This document shows, one piece after another, positions 1 through 9,595 of a DNA stretch of 64,000 bases (position 1 is its first letter; each line of letters opens with the position of its first letter). The translations under genes were made by a program, and so were the position numbers. The notes below the pieces were generated by a model, which saw only the letters and a list, made by a program, of their open reading frames with translations, searched no databases and was not told the origin of the DNA. This DNA comes from Ranitomeya variabilis (taxonomy: Eukaryota > Chordata > Amphibia > Anura > Dendrobatidae), in the NCBI RefSeq assembly GCF_051348905.1, contig NC_135238.1, positions 92,069,988 through 92,133,987 of the forward strand. Reading direction: 5' to 3'.

Positions 1-124
1 TATACAGAAGAAATTCTTAATCTCACAATTGCACTATCAGTAGAGACGCAGCCAAGGTAAATTTGAGGTTTTACGCAAGTGAAATTCCCATTTTTGAGAT
101 AGGAAGTTTGTTTTTCAGATGATG

Positions 125-128
125 AAAA
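125..128 (-). terminator. Pol III terminator of tRNA-Thr
   Basis: A TTTT run on the minus strand two bases beyond the discriminator base of tRNA-Thr. Four or more T residues are the standard RNA polymerase III stop. The same run follows the tRNA-Thr gene of the other units. Confidence 0.85.
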
Positions 129-130
129 CA

Positions 131-204
131 AGGCACTGCTGAGATTCGAACTCAGGATCTCCTGTTTACTAGACAGGCGCTTTAACCAACTAAGCCACAG
201 CACC
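131..204 (-). tRNA. tRNA-Thr-AGT: tRNA-Thr (AGT anticodon), unit 1
   Basis: A 74-nt nuclear threonine tRNA gene; with A34 edited to inosine it would read ACU, ACC and ACA. The acceptor strands GGTGCTG and CAGTGCC pair fully with two wobbles (3-70 and 4-69), and the discriminator is T73. The anticodon stem CCTGT/ACAGG closes the loop CTAGTAA. The T arm CTGAG-TTCGAAT-CTCAG pairs perfectly. The A box (TGGCTTAGTTGG) and B box core (GTTCGAATC) are present. There is no intron and no encoded CCA. It is divergent from tRNA-Ser of the same unit, 447 bp apart. This is the canonical form for the array. Confidence 0.96.
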
Positions 205-603
205 ACAAGCTGGAAAGCCTATGAAATCTAGGGAAGATGTCAGCACCAATCAAAACTTTCAAGTGGTTAACTTAGCAAGACAACATTGAGTTGAGTTTCA
301 TTCCATGCACACAGAAACGAGGAACAGGATGTAATTCTCAGTCATGAAGTCCAGCTTTAATTTGGGACTTATTTTTCTTCCAAGTTATGACACAAAATAG
401 GCGGATTGAAGGAATTCCACGGCAGGGCCAATGGAGGAAAAATTAGGAATGATTGAAAAGTTGGTATTAAAACCCTGAGCACTGGTTTATTTCCTACAGA
501 GTTTGCCCCAATCTAACTTTAAAAAATAGACACTGTAGGAGATAATATAAGGCCACTCTGACAAAAGCTGACATAAAATCTTCAGAGAAAGCACACTGAC
601 TGG

Positions 604-613
604 TAAAAATAAT
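604..613 (+). promoter_or_regulatory. AT-rich TATA-like stretch upstream of tRNA-Ser
   Basis: TAAAAATAAT about 40-48 bp before the mature tRNA-Ser end. Upstream AT-rich elements can help place TFIIIB at tRNA genes, but the main promoter is internal. A subset of units has AATTATC instead of AATAATC next to it. The role is inferred only from position and composition. Confidence 0.25.
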
Positions 614-633
614 CATTACATCTTATCTCCTTA

Positions 634-645
634 GCGCATGAGCGC
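634..645 (+). promoter_or_regulatory. GCGC inverted repeat just upstream of tRNA-Ser
   Basis: GCGCATGAGCGC, two self-complementary GCGC arms around ATGA, ending 6 bp before the mature 5' end and therefore probably in the transcription start or leader region. It stands out as CpG-containing in an AT-rich spacer. Six units (27, 34, 43, 45, 47, 53) have GCGG at the right arm. It could be a short leader hairpin or protein-binding site; no function is established. Confidence 0.35.
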
Positions 646-651
646 CATGTA

Positions 652-733
652 GACGAGGTGGCCGAGTGGTTAAGGCGATGGACTGCTAATCCATTGTGCT
701 CTGCATGCATGGGTTTGAATCCCATCCTCGTCG
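652..733 (+). tRNA. tRNA-Ser-GCT: tRNA-Ser (GCT anticodon), unit 1, T56 variant
   Basis: An 82-nt nuclear serine tRNA gene reading AGC and AGU. The acceptor GACGAGG/CCTCGTC pairs perfectly and the discriminator is G73. The anticodon arm is ATGGA-CTGCTAA-TCCAT. The long variable arm typical of serine tRNAs has a stem GTGC/GCAT with one G-T wobble. The T stem ATGGG/CCCAT is perfect. The A box (TGGCCGAGTGG) is intact. In this copy the T-loop reads TTTGAAT rather than TTCGAAT, so the nearly universal C56 is T. C56 pairs with G19 in the folded tRNA and is also a key B-box base, so this form may be weakly transcribed or unstable. Confidence 0.88.
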
Positions 734-1077
734 GTTTAATCTGCTTGTTACACATTGTATTGTTTTGATTTCTTTTCTAGCCCAAGCGGTAGATACTTCA
801 AGCTTGAAAGTTTATCTTCCTTTTTAAGAAAGCTGCTATCAAACTTTGCAGAGTCAGAAGTGTAATTCCACTGGTTTTATCTTTTAATGCTTGATGCATC
901 CTTTATTCTCTAAAGAAAATTATATCATCTAATTCCTTTTTAAGCACTTCGACAGCAGAGATTTTTTTCTCTCAACTGCACTATGTTAGGACTGTGGTAA
1001 AGACAGGTTTAATGTCATACAAGAACAAAAGTCCTCTTTTTTTGGCTAAAATGGCCCAAACTGAGGTGAAGAAAGAA
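734..1077. other. Spacer between tRNA-Ser and the pseudogene
   Basis: 344 bp, AT-rich, with no supported gene. It contains the tRNA-Ser trailer, a 12-bp perfect palindrome TTCAAGCTTGAA (797..808), the first of two related internal motifs (867 to about 909; the second is at 1154 to about 1197), and a T-run that is either uninterrupted or broken by a C depending on the unit. The 27-bp duplication of the 1234-bp units lies here. Confidence 0.8.
763..766 (+). terminator. First TTTT downstream of tRNA-Ser
   Basis: The first run of four T residues after tRNA-Ser, 29 bp beyond G73, with a second TTTT at 773..776. Only TTT occurs nearer the gene, so the primary transcript should carry a 3' trailer of roughly 30 nt, unlike tRNA-Thr with its immediate stop. 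Confidence 0.7.
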
Positions 1078-1151
1078 AAGCACTGCTGACATTCGAAATC
1101 AAGATTTTCTGTTTACTAAACAGGCGCTTTGACCAACTAAGCTAAAGACAA
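1078..1151 (-). pseudogene. tRNA-Thr-derived pseudogene, unit 1
   Basis: Aligns without gaps to the tRNA-Thr(AGT) gene of the same unit with 60 of 74 positions identical. The anticodon loop still reads AGT and the A box (TAGCTTAGTTGG) fits the consensus. The acceptor stem is destroyed (TTGTCTT against CAGTGCT, two pairs of seven), the outer anticodon-stem pair is lost, and the 53-61 pair of the T stem is lost, which also damages the B box. A TTTT run lies at its 3' end. It looks like an old duplicate of tRNA-Thr amplified with the unit; it cannot form a normal tRNA. Confidence 0.88.
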
Positions 1152-1337
1152 AATCCACTGGTTTTATGTTGTTATGCTTGATGCCATCTTCCTTCCTTTT
1201 TGGCCCCTATACAGAAGAAATTCTTAATCTCACAATTGCACTATCAGTAGAGACGCAGCCAAGGTAAATTTGAGGTTTTACGCAAGTGAAATTCCCATTT
1301 TTGAGATAGGAAGTTTGTTTTTCAGATGATGAAAACA

Positions 1338-1411
1338 AGGCACTGCTGAGATTCGAACTCAGGATCTCCTGTTTACTAGACAGGCGCTTTAACCAACTAA
1401 GCCACAGCACC
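1338..1411 (-). tRNA. tRNA-Thr-AGT: tRNA-Thr (AGT), unit 2
   Basis: Canonical array form. Confidence 0.95.
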
Positions 1412-1858
1412 ACAAGCTGGAAAGCCTATGAAATCTAGGGAAGATGTCAGCACCAATCAAAACTTTCAAGTGGTTAACTTAGCAAGACAACATTGAGTTG
1501 AGTTTCATTCCATGCACACAGAAACGAGGAACAGGATGTAATTCTCAGTCATGAAGTCCAGCTTTAATTTGGGACTTATTTTTCTTCCAAGTTATGACAC
1601 AAAATAGGCGGATTGAAGGAATTCCACGGCAGGGCCAATGGAGGAAAAATTAGGAATGATTGAAAAGTTGGTATTAAAACCCTGAGCACTGGTTTATTTC
1701 CTACAGAGTTTGCCCCAATCTAACTTTAAAAAATAGACACTGTAGGAGATAATATAAGGCCACTCTGACAAAAGCTGACATAAAATCTTCAGAGAAAGCA
1801 CACTGACTGGTAAAAATAATCATTACATCTTATCTCCTTAGCGCATGAGCGCCATGTA

Positions 1859-1940
1859 GACGAGGTGGCCGAGTGGTTAAGGCGATGGACTGCTAATCCA
1901 TTGTGCTCTGCATGCATGGGTTTGAATCCCATCCTCGTCG
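1859..1940 (+). tRNA. tRNA-Ser-GCT: tRNA-Ser (GCT), unit 2, T56 variant
   Basis: T-loop TTTGAAT; otherwise intact fold. Confidence 0.87.
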
Positions 1941-2284
1941 GTTTAATCTGCTTGTTACACATTGTATTGTTTTGATTTCTTTTCTAGCCCAAGCGGTAGA
2001 TACTTCAAGCTTGAAAGTTTATCTTCCTTTTTAAGAAAGCTGCTATCAAACTTTGCAGAGTCAGAAGTGTAATTCCACTGGTTTTATCTTTTAATGCTTG
2101 ATGCATCCTTTATTCTCTAAAGAAAATTATATCATCTAATTCCTTTTTAAGCACTTCGACAGCAGAGATTTTTTTCTCTCAACTGCACTATGTTAGGACT
2201 GTGGTAAAGACAGGTTTAATGTCATACAAGAACAAAAGTCCTCTTTTTTTGGCTAAAATGGCCCAAACTGAGGTGAAGAAAGAA

Positions 2285-2358
2285 AAGCACTGCTGACATT
2301 CGAAATCAAGATTTTCTGTTTACTAAACAGGCGCTTTGACCAACTAAGCTAAAGACAA
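2285..2358 (-). pseudogene. tRNA-Thr pseudogene, unit 2
   Basis: Same form as unit 1. Confidence 0.85.
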
Positions 2359-2544
2359 AATCCACTGGTTTTATGTTGTTATGCTTGATGCCATCTTCCT
2401 TCCTTTTTGGCCCCTATACAGAAGAAATTCTTAATCTCACAATTGCACTATCAGTAGAGACGCAGCCAAGGTAAATTTGAGGTTTTACGCAAGTGAAATT
2501 CCCATTTTTGAGATAGGAAGTTTGTTTTTCAGATGATGAAAACA

Positions 2545-2618
2545 AGGCACTGCTGAGATTCGAACTCAGGATCTCCTGTTTACTAGACAGGCGCTTTAAC
2601 CAACTAAGCCACAGCACC
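2545..2618 (-). tRNA. tRNA-Thr-AGT: tRNA-Thr (AGT), unit 3
   Basis: Canonical array form. Confidence 0.95.
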
Positions 2619-3065
2619 ACAAGCTGGAAAGCCTATGAAATCTAGGGAAGATGTCAGCACCAATCAAAACTTTCAAGTGGTTAACTTAGCAAGACAACAT
2701 TGAGTTGAGTTTCATTCCATGCACACAGAAACGAGGAACAGGATGTAATTCTCAGTCATGAAGTCCAGCTTTAATTTGGGACTTATTTTTCTTCCAAGTT
2801 ATGACACAAAATAGGCGGATTGAAGGAATTCCACGGCAGGGCCAATGGAGGAAAAATTAGGAATGATTGAAAAGTTGGTATTAAAACCCTGAGCACTGGT
2901 TTATTTCCTACAGAGTTTGCCCCAATCTAACTTTAAAAAATAGACACTGTAGGAGATAATATAAGGCCACTCTGACAAAAGCTGACATAAAATCTTCAGA
3001 GAAAGCACACTGACTGGTAAAAATAATCATTACATCTTATCTCCTTAGCGCATGAGCGCCATGTA

Positions 3066-3147
3066 GACGAGGTGGCCGAGTGGTTAAGGCGATGGACTGC
3101 TAATCCATTGTGCTCTGCATGCATGGGTTTGAATCCCATCCTCGTCG
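3066..3147 (+). tRNA. tRNA-Ser-GCT: tRNA-Ser (GCT), unit 3, T56 variant
   Basis: T-loop TTTGAAT; otherwise intact fold. Confidence 0.87.
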
Positions 3148-3491
3148 GTTTAATCTGCTTGTTACACATTGTATTGTTTTGATTTCTTTTCTAGCCCAAG
3201 CGGTAGATACTTCAAGCTTGAAAGTTTATCTTCCTTTTTAAGAAAGCTGCTATCAAACTTTGCAGAGTCAGAAGTGTAATTCCACTGGTTTTATCTTTTA
3301 ATGCTTGATGCATCCTTTATTCTCTAAAGAAAATTATATCATCTAATTCCTTTTTAAGCACTTCGACAGCAGAGATTTTTTTCTCTCAACTGCACTATGT
3401 TAGGACTGTGGTAAAGACAGGTTTAATGTCATACAAGAACAAAAGTCCTCTTTTTTTGGCTAAAATGGCCCAAACTGAGGTGAAGAAAGAA

Positions 3492-3565
3492 AAGCACTGC
3501 TGACATTCGAAATCAAGATTTTCTGTTTACTAAACAGGCGCTTTGACCAACTAAGCTAAAGACAA
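3492..3565 (-). pseudogene. tRNA-Thr pseudogene, unit 3
   Basis: Same form as unit 1. Confidence 0.85.
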
Positions 3566-3751
3566 AATCCACTGGTTTTATGTTGTTATGCTTGATGCCA
3601 TCTTCCTTCCTTTTTGGCCCCTATACAGAAGAAATTCTTAATCTCACAATTGCACTATCAGTAGAGACGCAGCCAAGGTAAATTTGAGGTTTTACGCAAG
3701 TGAAATTCCCATTTTTGAGATAGGAAGTTTGTTTTTCAGATGATGAAAACA

Positions 3752-3825
3752 AGGCACTGCTGAGATTCGAACTCAGGATCTCCTGTTTACTAGACAGGCG
3801 CTTTAACCAACTAAGCCACAGCACC
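3752..3825 (-). tRNA. tRNA-Thr-AGT: tRNA-Thr (AGT), unit 4
   Basis: Canonical array form. Confidence 0.95.
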
Positions 3826-4272
3826 ACAAGCTGGAAAGCCTATGAAATCTAGGGAAGATGTCAGCACCAATCAAAACTTTCAAGTGGTTAACTTAGCAAG
3901 ACAACATTGAGTTGAGTTTCATTCCATGCACACAGAAACGAGGAACAGGATGTAATTCTCAGTCATGAAGTCCAGCTTTAATTTGGGACTTATTTTTCTT
4001 CCAAGTTATGACACAAAATAGGCGGATTGAAGGAATTCCACGGCAGGGCCAATGGAGGAAAAATTAGGAATGATTGAAAAGTTGGTATTAAAACCCTGAG
4101 CACTGGTTTATTTCCTACAGAGTTTGCCCCAATCTAACTTTAAAAAATAGACACTGTAGGAGATAATATAAGGCCACTCTGACAAAAGCTGACATAAAAT
4201 CTTCAGAGAAAGCACACTGACTGGTAAAAATAATCATTACATCTTATCTCCTTAGCGCATGAGCGCCATGTA

Positions 4273-4354
4273 GACGAGGTGGCCGAGTGGTTAAGGCGAT
4301 GGACTGCTAATCCATTGTGCTCTGCATGCATGGGTTCGAATCCCATCCTCGTCG
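4273..4354 (+). tRNA. tRNA-Ser-GCT: tRNA-Ser (GCT), unit 4, canonical
   Basis: First copy in the window with the canonical T-loop TTCGAAT and intact B box GGTTCGAATCC. It is followed by ACACGTTG instead of the ACACATTG seen beside the T56 form. This is the reference for later canonical copies. Confidence 0.96.
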
Positions 4355-4698
4355 GTTTAATCTGCTTGTTACACGTTGTATTGTTTTGATTTCTTTTCTA
4401 GCCCAAGCGGTAGATACTTCAAGCTTGAAAGTTTATCTTCCTTTTTAAGAAAGCTGCTATCAAACTTTGCAGAGTCAGAAGTGTAATTCCACTGGTTTTA
4501 TCTTTTAATGCTTGATGCATCCTTTATTCTCTAAAGAAAATTATATCATCTAATTCCTTTTTAAGCACTTCGACAGCAGAGATTTTTTTCTCTCAACTGC
4601 ACTATGTTAGGACTGTGGTAAAGACAGGTTTAATGTCATACAAGAACAAAAGTCCTCTTTCTTTGGCTAAAATGGCCCAAACTGAGGTGAAGAAAGAA

Positions 4699-4773
4699 AA
4701 GCACTGCTGACATTCGAAATCAAGATTTTCTGTTTACTAAACAGGCGCTTTGACCAACTAAGCTAAAGGACAA
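4699..4773 (-). pseudogene. tRNA-Thr pseudogene, unit 4, +1 base
   Basis: One extra G in the acceptor region (plus strand AAAGGAC), shared only with units 8, 11 and 19. Confidence 0.85.
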
Positions 4774-4959
4774 AATCCACTGGTTTTATGTTGTTATGCT
4801 TGATGCCATCTTCCTTCCTTTTTGGCCCCTATACAGAAGAAATTCTTAATCTCACAATTGCACTATCAGTAGAGACGCAGCCAAGGTAAATTTGAGGTTT
4901 TACGCAAGTGAAATTCCCATTTTTAAGATAGGAAGTTTGTTTTTCAGATGATGAAAACA

Positions 4960-5034
4960 AGGCACTGCTGAGATTCGAACTCAGGATCTCCTGTTTACTA
5001 GACAGGCGCTTTAACCAACTAAAGCCACAGCACC
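4960..5034 (-). tRNA. tRNA-Thr-AGT: tRNA-Thr (AGT), unit 5, D-arm insertion
   Basis: 75 nt: one extra T in the D-stem/A-box segment, which reads GGCTTTAGTTGG instead of GGCTTAGTTGG. The change shifts A-box spacing and strains the D arm, so function is doubtful. The only other copy with it is in unit 9, exactly 4,822 bp away. Confidence 0.85.
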
Positions 5035-5481
5035 ACAAGCTGGAAAGCCTATGAAATCTAGGGAAGATGTCAGCACCAATCAAAACTTTCAAGTGGTTAA
5101 CTTAGCAAGACAACATTGAGTTGAGTTTCATTCCATGCACACAGAAACGAGGAACAGGATGTAATTCTCAGTCATGAAGTCCAGCTTTAATTTGGGACTT
5201 ATTTTTCTTCCAAGTTATGACACAAAATAGGCGGATTGAAGGAATTCCACGGCAGGGCCAATGGAGGAAAAATTAGGAATGATTGAAAAGTTGGTATTAA
5301 AACCCTGAGCACTGGTTTATTTCCTACAGAGTTTGCCCCAATCTAACTTTAAAAAATAGACACTGTAGGAGATAATATAAGGCCACTCTGACAAAAGCTG
5401 ACATAAAATCTTCAGAGAAAGCACACTGACTGGTAAAAATAATCATTACATCTTATCTCCTTAGCGCATGAGCGCCATGTA

Positions 5482-5563
5482 GACGAGGTGGCCGAGTGGT
5501 TAAGGCGATGGACTGCTAATCCATTGTGCTCTGCATGCATGGGTTTGAATCCCATCCTCGTCG
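5482..5563 (+). tRNA. tRNA-Ser-GCT: tRNA-Ser (GCT), unit 5, T56 variant
   Basis: T-loop TTTGAAT. The trailer has TCTCTTCTAG instead of TCTTTTCTAG, shared only with unit 9; this breaks the second downstream TTTT run. Confidence 0.87.
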
Positions 5564-5907
5564 GTTTAATCTGCTTGTTACACATTGTATTGTTTTGATT
5601 TCTCTTCTAGCCCAAGCGGTAGATACTTCAAGCTTGAAAGTTTATCTTCCTTTTTAAGAAAGCTGCTATCAAACTTTGCAGAGTCAGAAGTGTAATTCCA
5701 CTGGTTTTATCTTTTAATGCTTGATGCATCCTTTATTCTCTAAAGAAAATTATATCATCTAATTCCTTTTTAAGCACTTCGACAGCAGAGATTTTTTTCT
5801 CTCAACTGCACTATGTTAGGACTGTGGTAAAGACAGGTTTAATGTCATACAAGAACAAAAGTCCTCTTTCTTTGGCTAAAATGGCCCAAACTGAGGTGAA
5901 GAAAGAA

Positions 5908-5981
5908 AAGCACTGCTGACATTCGAAATCAAGATTTTCTGTTTACTAAACAGGCGCTTTGACCAACTAAGCTAAAGACAA
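5908..5981 (-). pseudogene. tRNA-Thr pseudogene, unit 5
   Basis: Same form as unit 1. Confidence 0.85.
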
Positions 5982-6159
5982 AATCCACTGGTTTTATGTT
6001 TGATGCCATCTTCCTTCCTTTTTGGCCCCTATACAGAAGAAATTCTTAATCTCACAATTGCACTATCAGTAGAGACGCAGCCAAGGTAAATTTGAGGTTT
6101 TACGCAAGTGAAATTCCCATTTTTAAGATAGGAAGTTTGTTTTTCAGATGATGAAAACA

Positions 6160-6233
6160 AGGCACTGCTGAGATTCGAACTCAGGATCTCCTGTTTACTA
6201 GACAGGCGCTTTAACCAACTAAGCCACAGCACC
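6160..6233 (-). tRNA. tRNA-Thr-AGT: tRNA-Thr (AGT), unit 6
   Basis: Canonical array form. Confidence 0.95.
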
Positions 6234-6680
6234 ACAAGCTGGAAAGCCTATGAAATCTAGGGAAGATGTCAGCACCAATCAAAACTTTCAAGTGGTTAAC
6301 TTAGCAAGACAACATTGAGTTGAGTTTCATTCCATGCACACAGAAACGAGGAACAGGATGTAATTCTCAGTCATGAAGTCCAGCTTTAATTTGGGACTTA
6401 TTTTTCTTCCAAGTTATGACACAAAATAGGCGGATTGAAGGAATTCCACGGCAGGGCCAATGGAGGAAAAATTAGGAATGATTGAAAAGTTGGTATTAAA
6501 ACCCTGAGCACTGGTTTATTTCCTACAGAGTTTGCCCCAATCTAACTTTAAAAAATAGACACTGTAGGAGATAATATAAGGCCACTCTGACAAAAGCTGA
6601 CATAAAATCTTCAGAGAAAGCACACTGACTGGTAAAAATAATCATTACATCTTATCTCCTTAGCGCATGAGCGCCATGTA

Positions 6681-6762
6681 GACGAGGTGGCCGAGTGGTT
6701 AAGGCGATGGACTGCTAATCCATTGTGCTCTGCATGCATGGGTTTGAATCCCATCCTCGTCG
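6681..6762 (+). tRNA. tRNA-Ser-GCT: tRNA-Ser (GCT), unit 6, T56 variant
   Basis: T-loop TTTGAAT; otherwise intact fold. Confidence 0.87.
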
Positions 6763-7106
6763 GTTTAATCTGCTTGTTACACATTGTATTGTTTTGATTT
6801 CTTTTCTAGCCCAAGCGGTAGATACTTCAAGCTTGAAAGTTTATCTTCCTTTTTAAGAAAGCTGCTATCAAACTTTGCAGAGTCAGAAGTGTAATTCCAC
6901 TGGTTTTATCTTTTAATGCTTGATGCATCCTTTATTCTCTAAAGAAAATTATATCATCTAATTCCTTTTTAAGCACTTCGACAGCAGAGATTTTTTTCTC
7001 TCAACTGCACTATGTTAGGACTGTGGTAAAGACAGGTTTAATGTCATACAAGAACAAAAGTCCTCTTTTTTTGGCTAAAATGGCCCAAACTGAGGTGAAG
7101 AAAGAA

Positions 7107-7180
7107 AAGCACTGCTGACATTCGAAATCAAGATTTTCTGTTTACTAAACAGGCGCTTTGACCAACTAAGCTAAAGACAA
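7107..7180 (-). pseudogene. tRNA-Thr pseudogene, unit 6
   Basis: Same form as unit 1. Confidence 0.85.
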
Positions 7181-7366
7181 AATCCACTGGTTTTATGTTG
7201 TTATGCTTGATGCCATCTTCCTTCCTTTTTGGCCCCTATACAGAAGAAATTCTTAATCTCACAATTGCACTATCAGTAGAGACGCAGCCAAGGTAAATTT
7301 GAGGTTTTACGCAAGTGAAATTCCCATTTTTGAGATAGGAAGTTTGTTTTTCAGATGATGAAAACA

Positions 7367-7440
7367 AGGCACTGCTGAGATTCGAACTCAGGATCTCCTG
7401 TTTACTAGACAGGCGCTTTAACCAACTAAGCCACAGCACC
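7367..7440 (-). tRNA. tRNA-Thr-AGT: tRNA-Thr (AGT), unit 7
   Basis: Canonical array form. Confidence 0.95.
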
Positions 7441-7887
7441 ACAAGCTGGAAAGCCTATGAAATCTAGGGAAGATGTCAGCACCAATCAAAACTTTCAAGT
7501 GGTTAACTTAGCAAGACAACATTGAGTTGAGTTTCATTCCATGCACACAGAAACGAGGAACAGGATGTAATTCTCAGTCATGAAGTCCAGCTTTAATTTG
7601 GGACTTATTTTTCTTCCAAGTTATGACACAAAATAGGCGGATTGAAGGAATTCCACGGCAGGGCCAATGGAGGAAAAATTAGGAATGATTGAAAAGTTGG
7701 TATTAAAACCCTGAGCACTGGTTTATTTCCTACAGAGTTTGCCCCAATCTAACTTTAAAAAATAGACACTGTAGGAGATAATATAAGGCCACTCTGACAA
7801 AAGCTGACATAAAATCTTCAGAGAAAGCACACTGACTGGTAAAAATAATCATTACATCTTATCTCCTTAGCGCATGAGCGCCATGTA

Positions 7888-7969
7888 GACGAGGTGGCCG
7901 AGTGGTTAAGGCGATGGACTGCTAATCCATTGTGCTCTGCATGCATGGGTTTGAATCCCATCCTCGTCG
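7888..7969 (+). tRNA. tRNA-Ser-GCT: tRNA-Ser (GCT), unit 7, T56 variant
   Basis: T-loop TTTGAAT; otherwise intact fold. Confidence 0.87.
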
Positions 7970-8313
7970 GTTTAATCTGCTTGTTACACATTGTATTGTT
8001 TTGATTTCTTTTCTAGCCCAAGCGGTAGATACTTCAAGCTTGAAAGTTTATCTTCCTTTTTAAGAAAGCTGCTATCAAACTTTGCAGAGTCAGAAGTGTA
8101 ATTCCACTGGTTTTATCTTTTAATGCTTGATGCATCCTTTATTCTCTAAAGAAAATTATATCATCTAATTCCTTTTTAAGCACTTCGACAGCAGAGATTT
8201 TTTTCTCTCAACTGCACTATGTTAGGACTGTGGTAAAGACAGGTTTAATGTCATACAAGAACAAAAGTCCTCTTTTTTTGGCTAAAATGGCCCAAACTGA
8301 GGTGAAGAAAGAA

Positions 8314-8387
8314 AAGCACTGCTGACATTCGAAATCAAGATTTTCTGTTTACTAAACAGGCGCTTTGACCAACTAAGCTAAAGACAA
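8314..8387 (-). pseudogene. tRNA-Thr pseudogene, unit 7
   Basis: Same form as unit 1. Confidence 0.85.
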
Positions 8388-8573
8388 AATCCACTGGTTT
8401 TATGTTGTTATGCTTGATGCCATCTTCCTTCCTTTTTGGCCCCTATACAGAAGAAATTCTTAATCTCACAATTGCACTATCAGTAGAGACGCAGCCAAGG
8501 TAAATTTGAGGTTTTACGCAAGTGAAATTCCCATTTTTGAGATAGGAAGTTTGTTTTTCAGATGATGAAAACA

Positions 8574-8647
8574 AGGCACTGCTGAGATTCGAACTCAGGA
8601 TCTCCTGTTTACTAGACAGGCGCTTTAACCAACTAAGCCACAGCACC
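8574..8647 (-). tRNA. tRNA-Thr-AGT: tRNA-Thr (AGT), unit 8
   Basis: Canonical array form. Confidence 0.95.
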
Positions 8648-9094
8648 ACAAGCTGGAAAGCCTATGAAATCTAGGGAAGATGTCAGCACCAATCAAAACT
8701 TTCAAGTGGTTAACTTAGCAAGACAACATTGAGTTGAGTTTCATTCCATGCACACAGAAACGAGGAACAGGATGTAATTCTCAGTCATGAAGTCCAGCTT
8801 TAATTTGGGACTTATTTTTCTTCCAAGTTATGACACAAAATAGGCGGATTGAAGGAATTCCACGGCAGGGCCAATGGAGGAAAAATTAGGAATGATTGAA
8901 AAGTTGGTATTAAAACCCTGAGCACTGGTTTATTTCCTACAGAGTTTGCCCCAATCTAACTTTAAAAAATAGACACTGTAGGAGATAATATAAGGCCACT
9001 CTGACAAAAGCTGACATAAAATCTTCAGAGAAAGCACACTGACTGGTAAAAATAATCATTACATCTTATCTCCTTAGCGCATGAGCGCCATGTA

Positions 9095-9176
9095 GACGAG
9101 GTGGCCGAGTGGTTAAGGCGATGGACTGCTAATCCATTGTGCTCTGCATGCATGGGTTTGAATCCCATCCTCGTCG
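9095..9176 (+). tRNA. tRNA-Ser-GCT: tRNA-Ser (GCT), unit 8, T56 variant
   Basis: T-loop TTTGAAT. The 3' half of this unit matches unit 4, whose tRNA-Ser is canonical, so a variant switch lies between the gene and the T-run near 9480. Confidence 0.87.
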
Positions 9177-9520
9177 GTTTAATCTGCTTGTTACACATTG
9201 TATTGTTTTGATTTCTTTTCTAGCCCAAGCGGTAGATACTTCAAGCTTGAAAGTTTATCTTCCTTTTTAAGAAAGCTGCTATCAAACTTTGCAGAGTCAG
9301 AAGTGTAATTCCACTGGTTTTATCTTTTAATGCTTGATGCATCCTTTATTCTCTAAAGAAAATTATATCATCTAATTCCTTTTTAAGCACTTCGACAGCA
9401 GAGATTTTTTTCTCTCAACTGCACTATGTTAGGACTGTGGTAAAGACAGGTTTAATGTCATACAAGAACAAAAGTCCTCTTTCTTTGGCTAAAATGGCCC
9501 AAACTGAGGTGAAGAAAGAA

Positions 9521-9595
9521 AAGCACTGCTGACATTCGAAATCAAGATTTTCTGTTTACTAAACAGGCGCTTTGACCAACTAAGCTAAAGGACAA
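9521..9595 (-). pseudogene. tRNA-Thr pseudogene, unit 8, +1 base
   Basis: Carries the extra G described for unit 4. Confidence 0.85.

Larger units (their letters stand above)
205..651. other. Spacer between divergent tRNA-Thr and tRNA-Ser
   Basis: AT-rich 447-bp stretch with no supported gene, holding the 5' flanks of both tRNA genes. It contains most of the array's marker substitutions: CAATGG/CAAAGG, TTCCTAC/TTCTTAC, CCAATC/CCATTC, GACACT/GACAAT, AATAATC/AATTATC and CATCTTA/CATGTTA. No recognisable transposon, protein gene or other RNA gene is seen. The same spacer occurs in every unit except unit 22, where most of it is deleted. Confidence 0.8.
1..1207. repeat. Reference repeat unit (unit 1)
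   Basis: First unit, used as the coordinate standard in other entries; it starts at TATACAGAAG and ends just before the next TATACAGAAG. Order: Thr terminator, tRNA-Thr (minus), spacer, tRNA-Ser (plus), spacer, tRNA-Thr pseudogene (minus), spacer ending in a pyrimidine-rich stretch. Units 2 and 3 have the same length and the same marker variants. Confidence 0.95.

Noticed and set aside
544-550. TATA box (AATATAA) for tRNA-Ser or an unseen Pol II gene
   Set aside because: It lies about 100 bp before tRNA-Ser, too far for a start-proximal TATA element, and no downstream coding gene exists.
634-645. NRF1-type binding site (GCGCATGCGC)
   Set aside because: The element has ATGA between the GCGC arms, so the spacing differs from the consensus palindrome; only the inverted repeat is reported.
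797-808. Palindrome TTCAAGCTTGAA as a regulatory operator
   Set aside because: A 12-bp perfect palindrome can arise by chance in AT-rich DNA, and its presence in every unit reflects amplification of the unit.
1078-1151. Second functional tRNA-Thr per unit
   Set aside because: The acceptor stem keeps only two of seven pairs and the 53-61 pair of the T arm is lost.
1078-1207. tRNA-derived SINE
   Set aside because: There is no SINE body, no A-rich tail and no target-site duplication; similarity to tRNA-Thr is confined to the 74-bp gene, which suggests local gene duplication.
1207-1413. A 68-codon minus-strand open frame recurring in nearly every unit (77 codons at 36514..36747 and 37713..37946; 87 codons at 4829..5092 and 9651..9914)
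   Set aside because: It runs straight through the tRNA-Thr gene into its 3' flank and most copies would need a GTG start. The length differences follow from spacer or tRNA indels rather than coding constraint. It is a shadow of the tRNA gene.
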